In this document: positions 25,911-37,262 of the stretch, one piece after another
Position numbering within the stretch: the stretch's first letter is position 1
How the letters are laid out: every line of letters begins with the position of its first letter
Assembly (NCBI GenBank): GCA_013397935.1
Contig: VZRN01006292.1
Span: 1,137,190-1,201,189 of the forward strand
Reading direction: 5' to 3'
Source of the DNA: Dasyornis broadbenti
Taxonomy: Eukaryota > Chordata > Aves > Passeriformes > Dasyornithidae
Length of the DNA: 64,000 nt
The notes under the pieces: generated by a model
What the model was told of the DNA's origin: nothing
The model's database searches: none
The model's input: only the letters and a program-made list of their open reading frames with translations
Made by a program: the position numbers and the translations under genes

Positions 25911-26068
25911 GTTTCTCCCATCTTGATGTAATGCTTGTGGAATGCTACGATCCAAAAGGTGACCAGTGGAATATCCTCCAGACTCCTATTCTGGAGGGTC
26001 GCAGTGGCCCTGGCTGTGCAGTCCTTGATGACAGTATTTACCTTGTAGGAGGCTACAGCTGGAGTATG
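25911..26068 (+). CDS. KLHL14: KLHL14 coding exon (fifth in window): Kelch blade
   Basis: The 158-bp exon encodes FSHLDVMLVECYDPKGDQW, then GRSGPGCAVLDD and YLVGGYSWSM. It ends on a complete ATG codon (phase 0) before donor GTGTGT. It carries the ECYDP ... W pair of one blade and the YLVGG of the next. Confidence 0.92.
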
Positions 26069-26498
26069 GTGTGTACCTGCTTTCTACACACACCTTTCTA
26101 TTCCTTCTGAGTTCTTGTGGCCATTTTATATAATATGCAGATGGAGAGGAGATGAGAGGGGAAGTAGCTGCAGGGGCAGGTTTGGGTTGGTTTTTCACCT
26201 TTGAGCTTTTCTATTTAGATAAGTTATCATTACACTGTACTCACTGATACGGAGTAATTTGAAAATCAAAAGGAATTTTGAAAAAGTGATTGATGGGACT
26301 ATATGCTTATGGCTCTGCTTATGAAGTGCTTGTAAAGGAGACTGATTTTCAGAGGCTGGGTGCTGAAAAAACCCCCAAACCACTTACAGAGCTTCTAAGT
26401 TAGAGTGACCATGAGTCAGTTTCAAATATCTTTAGAGCTGATGTGTGATTTGGATTTTACCAAAGCCACATTTAATATGACATTTTGTTCTGCTACAG
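26069..26498 (+). other. KLHL14: KLHL14 last intron
   Basis: A 430-bp intron from GTGTGT to GCTACAG. Nothing else was recognised in it. Confidence 0.85.
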
Positions 26499-26639
26499 GG
26501 AGCCTACAAATCTTCTACTATTTGCTACAGTCCTGAGAAAGGGACTTGGACAGAACTGGAAGGAGACGTTGCGGAGCCCCTTGCAGGACCTGCGTGTTCG
26601 ACTGTGGTATTGCCGGCCTGCGTTCCGTACAACAAGTGA
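26499..26639 (+). CDS. KLHL14: KLHL14 terminal coding exon with stop
   Basis: The 141-bp exon encodes GAYKSSTICYSPEKGTW, then EGDVAEPLAGPACS and ends VPYNK followed by TGA at 26637-26639. It closes the propeller with the final Tyr ... Trp pair and the short C-terminal tail typical of the family. Together the six exons give 818 bp with consistent phases and no internal stop, so the gene looks intact in this stretch. Confidence 0.93.
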   Translation, partial: GAYKSSTICYSPEKGTWTELEGDVAEPLAGPACSTVVLPACVPYNK

Positions 26640-27345
26640 TGGTCTGGGAGCACTGACACGAACACTGAGTGCATTTGGGAAAATAATGACGGGTGACGTA
26701 AATATTTTATTAGAACAGAATTCCTGTTAAAACAAAGCTACCATGATTGACCCCTCATTCCATGTTTATGCTTTAGGAGCATACAAAAAGAAAAGAAAAA
26801 CCAAGTGTTGTCCCATCTCAGATAGGTGCCGGTGTCTTATGAAGCAAGTAGCTAAAACACACCGAACATTACATGCTGACAGACTGCCATTTCAGACTGA
26901 TTTTAACTTTTCCTGCTGCAGAGACACTCCTCACGTCAAATTTAACTTTAAAAAAAAAAAAAAAAAATGATGGCTAACTGTTCAAATATAGCCTGAAGAG
27001 ACAAGATCAGTATTGTGCATTGTATCTACCTGCATGTGATCTGTGTTGAAGTCATGAGGATGTTGTTTTCATGAATGCTTCAGAATTCAGATAGTGAAAA
27101 GCTCACACTGCATTGCAGAATTGTCTCCTTCTCTGTAATCCTAACCTACAACTACTTCATATGCTCTGCAAGCAACACAGCATCAGAAGATTACAAAAGG
27201 TAAAGAAATATCATTCAGTTTTTGCACAGCTTGGCAACTAATACACTCTGCCTTCAAAGTCCCCATGTGCAAGTGCAGCAGAAAGCAGACTACAATGAAA
27301 GCTATGCTTTACAGAGCACTTCTTGCAATAGCAGCTTAGGGATTA

Positions 27346-27445
27346 GGATCAAATTCTTCTAATCACACTTGTGCAAAGTCAGAGTCATTTCACTGAAATC
27401 ACATGGAATGACTGTTTTTACATTAGTATAACAGAATTTGGTTCC
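27346..27445. repeat. ancient inverted-repeat element in the 3' UTR
   Basis: The left end GGATCAAATTCT and the right end AGAATTTGGTTCC are near-perfect inverted complements. The centre, TCACTGAAATCACATGGA, recalls the TCATTGAAGTCAATGGA core of an old amniote repeat family. At about 100 bp this appears to be a nearly complete copy. Transcribed, it could fold as a hairpin. Confidence 0.5.
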
Positions 27446-28041
27446 TACAGCTTAAAATCTGGCTTTGTAATTTATTTCTATGACCACTTAATGAAGCACC
27501 AGAAACCTTACTTCCTTTTCACTAACCTGTTAGGTATCAGAATCTGTGCTAGTTCTTTCCAAAGACAAGAAGACTGCATTTAATCATAAATTTGTTGCTT
27601 TGGACTCTGAAATGCTTATGCACATTTTTGGAGAGACACTGGTAAGTAGTTAAAGTAGTCCTGGGTGGTTGCTCTTAAGATGCACTCTGAGAGAGTTTTA
27701 CTGTTGATCCAAAGTAATATGAGGCTAGACTTTCCACTGCCTTATAGCCTGTGTAATTATTTACACATTGCAAAGCAAGTTCAGAATGCTCCCACACGGG
27801 ACCAGTAGCATTTAGGACTTGCTTCATGAAGTCATAGTTGCTTGCACAAAATCAGACTGTCTATGTGTTAAGCTTATGTCTTTCTGTCCCGGCTTTGCAA
27901 AAGCAGTGACAAAATCTGAGCCTGATTCTTCACCACCTTGCAGTTAACAAACATAATCATCTGCACCTCATTAAAGTATGTGCATAATTCTTCCACTGTG
28001 GTTTACAAGTGCTGCACCCATTACTCTCAGGACCATCCTCT

Positions 28042-28112
28042 TCACTGGTGTAAACTGACATTACTCCATTGAAGCCAATGGATGTATTTTATGTCAGCTA
28101 AATATCTGGCCT
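28042..28112. repeat. second ancient inverted-repeat element in the 3' UTR
   Basis: It contains CACTGGTGTAAACTGACATT and a perfect small hairpin CCATTG-AAGC-CAATGG at 28066-28081. The layout resembles the element at 27346 and the same old amniote family. The outer boundaries are uncertain. Confidence 0.5.
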
Positions 28113-29116
28113 TTAATTTGCCTACTTGTAGCTGGCTGCACCAGATAAAAGGCAAAGGACACTCAGATCCTGCATTTTCAACCCTGCACATATCTTTCAC
28201 GACAGGACTTAATGCTAGTGCATTAAGCAAGGAGCAGGCAGCTACTGGAGGTTGATTTCTGCTGCAGAGGCAATAGATGGGAGAAAGACTTCATTATTTG
28301 CTTTGCAAAATAGAAAAAGGGTGAATGTACACAGAAATTACACTATATATTGATGCTTGAGAGCAATATAAATAACAGAGAGCAAATAGCATGGGACTGT
28401 TTCTCTCTGGCATCAGTCCAGTTTTATTGCATCTCCCTTGCTTGCAGCAGAATTACACAACTTGTAAAATTGGAGTAATGCAGTAAAGACTGATACCACA
28501 CAATGCAATAATCCAATTGATGAGGTAGCTGCACGCCTGGAAAAAAATGTTTAAACAAAATAATTATCTGAAGATGCTAGCATTTGAATGTGCCCTTGGG
28601 GAGCTTTCCAGTGAGCATCACTAAGGAACTCATAAAGGTGGAGTGTATATCCTGAAATCTCAATCCATTTCTCCTATATAGTGCAATCTTATTTGGTTTT
28701 GTATTTATTTATATTGTTCAGATCCAAGGGATCCCTTGTAAAATATATTTGGTGCAATCATGACTTTTTTTTCCTTTCCTGTTGAAAGTATATAAATATA
28801 AATATATATAAAAAGGAAACTGTTAAGATACTAAATGAGGAAACCTTGTATGACATTTAAAAGGTCTGCCACTGAACACTGTCACCTGTCGCTACTAAAA
28901 TGTACCATTTTTAAAGGATACTTCTTTTCCTTTTAAATGGTTCCTTTTTTTTACCAAGATAATTAAAGATTTATGAGGACTGTATCAAAATCTTTCTATC
29001 TTTCAGGAAGGCATGACCAAGGAAAAAGTGCTAACTAAATAAGTCACACAAAGAATGTAAATTTTGTACAGTACTAGACTGTGTAAATGAAGCTTGCTTG
29101 TAGGGGGGAAACTTTA

Positions 29117-29122
29117 AATAAA
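29117..29122 (+). terminator. KLHL14: KLHL14 polyadenylation signal candidate
   Basis: A canonical AATAAA is embedded in CTTTAAATAAAACTTTATG, with a T/G-containing stretch following within 30 bases. It is the best-placed canonical signal after the stop codon that I could find. Confidence 0.5.
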
Positions 29123-30035
29123 ACTTTATGTACTAATTCAACTGTCTGCCATATTCCTACTTATAAAGTGTATGTATAAATAATATCTACATTAAATTCT
29201 TTGGAACTTTTTTTATCATGTAGATGTGTAAACTTCCTTTATTTTGTGGTGTTACATAATGGCTTCATTGTTTTCCAAGTGTCATTACTCAGTGCTTGTC
29301 AGTGCACTAACTGCAGTAAACCGTGGGTCTGTAGTAGTGAGTTGCTCGTCCCCTGAGCACAGTGCCTGGCCCGGGAAAGCAGCACCTTTTTCCAGCAGGG
29401 AAAGCTCCACCCCTGTGCCTGCTCTGACTGGAGAAGCCACTGCATACCTCTGAAATGCCTCTGCCTTGTGCTCCTCCCTCTGTTACTCTGTCCCATGGTA
29501 AGGTAAGTGAAAAGGACACTGCGCTGTTAAGCTCAGTCTTGCTTTGGGGAATTTAGTGCTTCTCATGGCAACTTTATACCTCTTCAAAATGTTCTTCCTG
29601 TTTTAACTGGCCCTTCTAACTTTGGGTATTTCAGTTCTTGGAGGCGAAGCACTGGCATGGGTGTACAGTAGAGGAGTTGGGACAAGAAGTGTTGCCAGGT
29701 TGAAAAGACAAGGTAAAAGCAGGAGGTTCTACCAGGAAGCAGAAGCATTAGCAATGCCAGTTACTATTCATGCATTGTTTATTCATGCCTACCAACCTTC
29801 GTCAGGGACCAGAACCTCCCTATGCAAACCTGGGGACTGCACTGAGGAAACTGGCCCCCGTGTTTACAGCAAGTGTGAGCTGTACTGGAAGGTGGCTGTG
29901 GGCACAATGAAAGAATGTTCTAGTGGGATGAAATCAATCCTGTTCAGATCTTTGGTGGAACGGAAAAGTAAGCCGGTTGCAAATACAGTAAGACAGCACA
30001 ATAAATAGGATTGTTTCAGTAATGAGTTTATTTCA

Positions 30036-30370
30036 GCAGAGGAAGGAAGGGAAATTTATGCATATTTTTATTAAGTAATGTGGGAGAAGGATGGAGTGGA
30101 GAAACTGGAAGCAGTGGACAGAGATACGATTTAGAAAGGAAGAGAACAAAGTAAGAAAGAAGAGGTAAGAACAAAAGGAAGAAATAGAAAATGAAACTGT
30201 GAGAGGAGAAGGGAAGTTTTTGAGGATCAAGGGCACAGAAAAAATCAGGAGTAATGAGGAAAGCAGAGATGGTTTCTGAGAAGAACATATCAGAGCAAAG
30301 CTGGAAAAATACCAGGAAAGAAAATACAAAGAGCAGAAGAGAAACGTAAGAAAATTCAGTAGAAGACCAC
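30036..30370. repeat. purine-rich (G/A) asymmetric block
   Basis: Over about 330 bases the plus strand is mostly A and G, with repeated AGGAAG, GAAGAA and AGAGG units. On the minus strand this gives long phenylalanine/serine/leucine open frames, which are a by-product of composition. It may be a degraded purine microsatellite. Confidence 0.55.
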
Positions 30371-33354
30371 ATGAGATAAACATGAAACTAACTAAATAAG
30401 TCCTTGGGTGATGGTGTTTAGCTAATTATTTTCAGTGGTCTAGCTGTCAAGCAGAAGAATACATCAGCAGAGTACTTAGGTGTTGCAGAGTTCAAGCTTT
30501 CAGTGCACAGACTTCAGCACAACAAAACGCATGAAAGAGATGCCCAGCGACACCGCTCTGCAGTGCCTGGGCTGTGGCAAACACCCAGCCACAGCCAGCA
30601 CCTGTGACAAGGGAGGAGAGCTGATCCTGGTAGTAGGAAGCACGAGAGGAACAGATGAGTTAAAATTTCTGGTCCTAGCCGTGTTAGAGGGAAGTGCCCT
30701 TTCCATTTCTGATTCTCTGATGAGAGTCATCTTTGGGAGCTGGACTCATGGACTGTTCCATAGTTCTCTTTCACTCCTATCCCTCCTGCCAGCCTTAATC
30801 TTAAACCTTAAAACTTAATCTTCTCCATTTTGTCCTCAGCATGACAAACTTGCCTAGGTACTTCTGCAGATCAGGGCCTGGAAAACAACAGATTGGTGAA
30901 TGGAGGTATTTCCCTGGTCTTGATCTGTGGTCCCATCCACTGGCTGAGAAAACTAATTGCTGGTGAGTTGCAACCTGTACCCATGCCCTTAAGAATGATA
31001 AAGAGGGCATTTGAAAAATATGCTTTTCATTAATTACAGCCCTGCCTTCAAAGGCACTGAGCACCCACGTCCCAAAATCTGGCATTGCTTTCCTTCATGT
31101 CCCCCTTTCTGCTTTTAATACACTGATATACTCTGCTAGCTGCATCTGTTAGCCAATTTCTGAGAAAAATCCATGCCAAACCTCATTATATATACTGGTT
31201 TCTATTGTATTATAATCATTCATCAATAAAGTACTCTAGTTCCATTGCTTTTAAGGGAGAGAGCATATTTCAATTTAAATGGAGCTTTCTTGGTACAAAC
31301 AAAGGAGCCAGAAATCCCAAGCAGTGCTAAAAGGCCAGGGTAAGTGCTGATGCACACACTCCAGGGCAGTTTTAAGATACACATTTCTAATTCCTGTTAT
31401 TAGTGCAGCAGTGGAAAAGAGTCAGTGTTTCAGCCTCTCGGGTCCAGTCCAAGGAAGCAGTGACGGCAGCAGTGGAGGTCAGAGTGGTTTGCAGGAAGGG
31501 AGAGCACACTAATGAATTCTAGAGGGCTTGTAATGCCATAAAAGATTCAGTTAATCTGCAGCATAGATGTTGATCAGCGAAACTGAACCTAACTCTCTGG
31601 ACCTTGTCAGATGTATTCTGTGCATGTCAGTGTTCCACACCAATTACAGATTTTAGAAGATGCTCTCATGCAAAACTATGCGCCCTAATATATAAGCCAG
31701 CTCAGATGTAACTAAAATTAAAATCTGACTGTGGCAAATCTCTGTGATCCTGATATATGAAAATCCAAATAAATGATTTGTTCCCAGAAATGAAAAATAA
31801 CTTCAGCAGGAAATTTCAAAATTACTTATGCAGGATTAATCCAGTTCAATGAATGCATCTTGCGTTGATTAATAAAGCAATCCTGAATTGCAAACTAAAA
31901 CGAGAGGAGACTTCTGGTGCTGATATATTTGTGTATTTCTGAAGCTGGAGAGAAATGCGCACTTGCAAGAGATGTGGTCAACCAGTGTAAACAGAGATTG
32001 AATACAAATAGTGATTTTCTAATTGTCTGTCTTCTCCCTGCAGCAGAAAACTACCTTTTTGTCATTCATCTTTTCTTGAAGAACATAGGCACTATGTTAC
32101 CTGCCACATATTGAATGAGAACAGGGCATCTAACATGATTGTACAATGACTTCAATTAGTATCCAAATGACATCTGCAGTCTTATATAGCAAAGAAAAGA
32201 AAATCTGAGCTGATTTCTGCTGATTTTCTTGCCACACAGAGTAGAAATTTTGGTCAAGTAGCATTAGCTTTTGTGATCTTCTGCCCTTGAATTTAATTGG
32301 GCTTAGAGGTGAAAGACATAGGGAACCTATTTATAAAATGAAAACAAGGGAAGGAGACTTAAATGAATGTAGGATTTTCCCAAAATTTTCGTCAGCATCT
32401 ACACAGACAAAAAAAACGTATTGAATTTATTTATAGGGGTCCCATCATTAAAGCTAAAAATCTATTCCTCAGTTTGGAGAATTACCTTCAATCAGTGCAT
32501 TGTTTTTAAAAAGGAGTAGTTATGAATGGCTGAGGTATTTTGCAAAATGTCATTAAAATCCTTATGGTTTTATCTTTAAAAAATGGTTTCTCATGTCACC
32601 CTTAAACATCTTCCAGAAAAATCACACGTGCAGGATGAGATTTGTAAAGCTTCCCTAATGTCTTAGTATGTTGTGTGGCATTCAGTTCCTGATTCTTTGC
32701 AAACTCATTTCCAATTTTGCTTCCATTTGTGCAAAATAATTCAATTTTCAAAAAAACTTTGGCTGACCAAGACTATTTTGTATGAACGGAGGCTGAACTT
32801 TAAATGGACTTCACTGCGAACAGTGAATACCAAGACTGATGATTCTTTGCATAAACACTAACAGAAAAAAAAAAAAAAATGTTGCTTCCTCTGTATGTAG
32901 GGGTTTTGCAAAAGGTGTATTAATGTACATGTACATATTTGCACCCCAAAAATGTCAAGTTCATAAGCCATAAGAAGGATGGCTGTGCCATCGCTTTTGC
33001 TAAAACTGTAAACTCAGTAACAGCACTGAAACTTGGCTGTTTTTCTTTAAAAAACACCTCTTTAACTGCAAAGATGCCATTAGTCACAGCGGGGAGCATA
33101 ACCAGAAGGAGGATGTCTGTAACTATAGCAAGAGAGCACATTAAACTGTAGGTCAAAATCACGACTGACTGATTACCTTCAGGGTGAGAGTAAATCTTCA
33201 GACTTGCTGGAGTGATAGGGAACAGGACTGGCTGGGGCTTGCCAAGGTCATCCCCTGCCTCCCCCACAGCACGGCGGGGCTGGCGATGTCCGGCGCGCTC
33301 CCAGCAGACATTTGCTGACTCGCCTAACCTTCGTAGCCATGTGTGACGGGATGG

Positions 33355-33412
33355 AGTCACCGTCATCATCAGAAAATGCTTCCTAATGTCTAGCTTAAAT
33401 GTCTCATTAGTT
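33355..33412 (-). mobile_element. short CR1-like remnant
   Basis: On the minus strand the piece containing AGCTAGACATTAGGAAGCAT and then TTTTCTGATGATGACGGTGA resembles the CR1 ORF2 C-terminal region and the start of its 3' end, with an internal deletion. It is short, so confidence is low. Confidence 0.3.
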
Positions 33413-36400
33413 TAAAGAGGTGATTCCAGGAAGAACCTAAAATAGAAAACAAATATTTTCCAAAAATCCAAGTCCACAATTAAGTCATCCAAAACTTTCA
33501 CAAATTACAGACTCTTCAAAGCTGCTTTTTCTTCTGCTTTCAGTGGATAAGGAGAACTGTTTATGCCCACTCTTTGCAACTGCTTTTTTTGCAAACCCAA
33601 AGACTACCAGTCTTCACTTTTCTCTAAACCTGTGACTCAGTCTCTCCCTGACTATGGAATTTACATCTACCAGCAGTTCTGGTTTTCCCGTTTTAGCTGA
33701 TCTCCACCTGGCCCACATCTTCAGCTGCCCAGTGACCAGTGCAGAGAGGACCAGGAGGTTTCTGTCTAACTTAGAGTAATGCAGCCCAGGGTTGCAGTGG
33801 ACTGAAGCTTTGCAATGAGGTCTTTCCATCCCTAGGAAGCCTCCTTATACCTTGCCCAGATGAGAACTGATCGGACTGATATTTTGGCACTATTCAAGAC
33901 AAAACATCCACTTCTTATGAGCACTTCCACGGAAGATAAGGATGAAAGCTGTCATCTGGCTGTGCAACATTCAGGTAGGGACTGCAATAAACTTTAGTGA
34001 ATGCAGTTTACATACAGGATGGTGTAAAGAGGAATTAACCTGCTGTAGGAAAATTAAATGTGCCACTTAATCAGTGGCTGGGCACTCAGAAAAAAAAAAT
34101 TACAGATGTCTTTTAAGCTCTTTGCTTCTTCCAATGGAATAGAATGAAAGATATTGGTGAAGAATTATGTCTGGCACATCATCACCTCTTGTGAACTCTT
34201 CTCCAAGCATTCACTTTTGCCATGATATATTCCACTGGTTTCAAGAGCTGCAGAGCACTGCCAGTACCTGAACTGAAAAGATATATTTATCCAACAGTGG
34301 TCTGTTTTGACTAGCACAAGGGTGTCATGCTCTGGATCTCCTCCTCTTGTTTTTAGGCAGTCTCTCAAGGCAACTATTTTCATAGATACATGTATTCATG
34401 CTTCTGAAAAACACCAGCTCTCCTGCTTGTCCTGTAAAAAATGTCATTGGACATTAGTTGATTCCAGCATGGATACTTACTCCATCCCTGGCTGTGTAGT
34501 TCAGAGTTTAATCAGAAAACCTTTTGCTGCACTCCTCAGTGATACTGGATCTAGTAACCAAGTCTTTGCATTCAGGGTTGCAATAACACTGGCCATTCCT
34601 CTTACAGTGGGGGTAAAAGAGCTATAGCCTTGGTCTGCAAAGTGAATTATGTATTAGACTCCATATCTAGTCCAACCCAAAACATCGATGAATGAAGCCT
34701 TGGACTAGCCCACACCCTAGTCACTTCCATGCCAGCCCATCAGGCAGGCCATGGGCTGTGTGGCTTCACTCCCTGCTCTCTCCATTCCCTGGAGCTATGT
34801 GACAGCTCTTCCAAATGCCCCCTCCCCAGTGTCACTCTTGGTATTCCCCAGGCTGTGTCCAGCCCTGCCCTTCCCCAGAGCCCACTGTCACTCACACATG
34901 GGCAGCAGGACTAGCATTGGCCATGTGTCAGGGACTGCCACTGTGCCCTGACCCCATCCCTGTTTCAGATGAAGTAATTAAACTACGTTGCTTTAGGGAA
35001 TTAACTGTGCAAACATTTTAGAACCCAGCAGCAGAACAGAATTGACACCTTCATACTTCACCAGAGGACACTTATTGATAGCTATGGAGAGAACTCACAA
35101 AATCCTTTTTAAGACCTGGAACAACACTTAACAGATGAGAAAAAGAGTTGTCATTCTGTACTTATTGGTTCCAATTAGAGGATGAACTGTCCTCTATTTT
35201 CCAAAGCATGTTTAATTCTGAATGGGTTTCTCATAAGCAGTGGGCTACCATGGGCAAATCTCATTTTGACAAGTACTAATTATGGACAACACAGTGGCAG
35301 ACTGTAATCTCTGTCATGAGAGCTATCAACAGGGATGCAGCGAAGGCTTTAACAGTGGGTGGCAGTACTCTGGGTCAAATTAATCACCACCATAATGACA
35401 ATGAAATCAGTAGAGCTTTGGGATGTTAAGTTTGATAAAAGAAGCCATTCTGTTCTCTGTCTGGCTATTTACATTAAAGCCTGGCCTCAGCTTGAGCTAA
35501 TCCTTTGTCACAGTGTTCAGGGCTGGATTTTTTGGCATTGGGGAGAGAGAACAAAGAGCAGTCCCCCTTGCAGAAGAAATGTTTTCATGTCCAGGTCTGA
35601 GTGGCTGAAAATGGATTACCTAAGTGTGAAGCAGACAGCCCCAGATTTGAACAGGCTGCTGTTTTGAGGCACGTGAAAAGACTCAAAAATGTTAGTGGGA
35701 TTTTTGGGGGGTGCAGCTTTGGAAGTGCTAATGTGCATGAAGTCAGCTCTGTTTGGCTTTGGATTCTTGTGAAAGAGCTTTAGGAAGGTCTGTTCTCCTC
35801 CTTTGCCTCCCCCTACCACAGCCTGTGGTTGAGGTCTGACCAAGTATCCCCTTGGAGCATGATGTGGGCAACTACCAAACAAATAGAGATGCAGTGAGTG
35901 CACACACAGCTTAAAAACAGGAAGATTCTAGGAGTAACCAGGTGAGACAATTCTGTATGTAATGATGCTACACTAAACTGTGTCAAATCTGAACCCAAGT
36001 CAGCCTTGCCCTACAGCTATGGACTTGCTCACCGTGGGTGCTTCATACTGCTTAATTCTGCTTAAGATACATGTTTCATGCTCTGCAGATAACGGCTGTT
36101 TCTGCAATACTGAGCCTTGGAACATTCCCTAGCAATGTTCAATGTACCTATGGGTACCAATGCACAGACTCCCTCCGGACCCACAGGAAGGGCATGTGCA
36201 GGGGCTGGACAGGAGCTGCTGCCTTCCCTGACAGCTCTTCAGGCTTCACATCCAGGGCAGTTGAGCCTGAGGCACCATTCAGTGCATTCCAACAGATCCA
36301 TGTGGACACAGACACAGCAATGGGCTGTGCTGTCTGTGTTCTGCTGTGGCACAAACATGGAACGCCTCCTTGTTTAGCCACACAGGCTTCCCCCATCCCC

Positions 36401-37210
36401 AGTCTTGCTTCCCTCAGGGTTACTGCTTCATGTTCTCTGCATCTTCCGGCAATTTAACAAATACTGCTTTCAGGAGGGTGGTGTAGCCCAGCTTTTTGTC
36501 TGGGGCTACAATAGAGAATCTTCATTCCTACATCCACAGTCCCATATAAATGTAAGAATCAAATGTAAACCAGTAAATTTCCATTCACTTATTTAGTACC
36601 AGAGTGGTTACAAAAATATATAACTACCCTGAAATCCAAATAAACTGCCAACCATCCGTTTTGGATCCATTTTGTAACTATGCAAAATAATCTGTTCTTT
36701 TATTAGAGTGGTTAAAGGAGATTTAGAGGGAGGAAAGAGCATGGTGACTTCCAAGGGAAGAGTGAGTGATTCAGTGCAAAAAGGGTAAATTTCATCTGCA
36801 CATTCTTAACTGCGAGGACATTCTGCACATCTCAGGAGTGCACTAAGTGGTGCAGTAAACCAGTAAATTAGAAGAATGTAAATTCTTTAGTAGGAATTGC
36901 ACGCAAGGGAAAAATGCTTCCTCATGCTCATATTTGTTTTCATGAAAATAATGTACACTCTTCCTAAAATCATACTGGTATAGAGCTGAGTAAGACATCA
37001 AAACCAGTAACAGATATTACACTGGACTAAGAAATGGCAATGACACAATTATCTTCTGTATTTCTGATGATCACTATGATAAAACCAGGAGCTGGAGTAT
37101 TTAGAGCCAGCTTGTAGCCTTGTAGCTCCCTTTCCCTCTCACTCTGTCTGTCTTATTTATCTCTCATTAAACTAAATTGTATTCTTATTGGCTGACTGAC
37201 CTCTGATGCT

Positions 37211-37262
37211 GTTATTAATTGATTTATATAGTGCCTTTTGCAAGCCTCAAGGCACTTTAGAG
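37211..37262. repeat. possible ancient repeat tail
   Basis: TATATAGTGCCTTTTGCAAG followed by CCTCAAGGCACTTTAGAG resembles the conserved tail of old vertebrate SINE/LINE families, in which an 'ATAGTGCCTTTC' block is paired with a 'CAAAGCACTTTA' block. The match is by eye only. Confidence 0.3.

Larger units (their letters stand above)
26640..29140 (+). other. KLHL14: KLHL14 3' untranslated region (inferred)
   Basis: After the stop the sequence is AT-rich and without coding signal for about 2.5 kb. It ends at a good AATAAA (29117-29122) followed by a T/G-rich stretch. It includes an A17 tract at about 26950 and two old inverted-repeat elements (27346-27445 and 28042-28112). The true end is inferred from the signal; an earlier cleavage site is possible. 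Confidence 0.55.

Noticed and set aside
30028..30383. Two long Phe/Ser/Leu-rich minus-strand frames
   Set aside because: They are the complement of a purine-rich low-complexity block.
32920..33369. 149-codon minus-strand open frame with a hydrophobic stretch
   Set aside because: Its 5' part overlaps a CR1-like scrap and the hydrophobic part shows no family match. There is no supporting splice or poly-A context.
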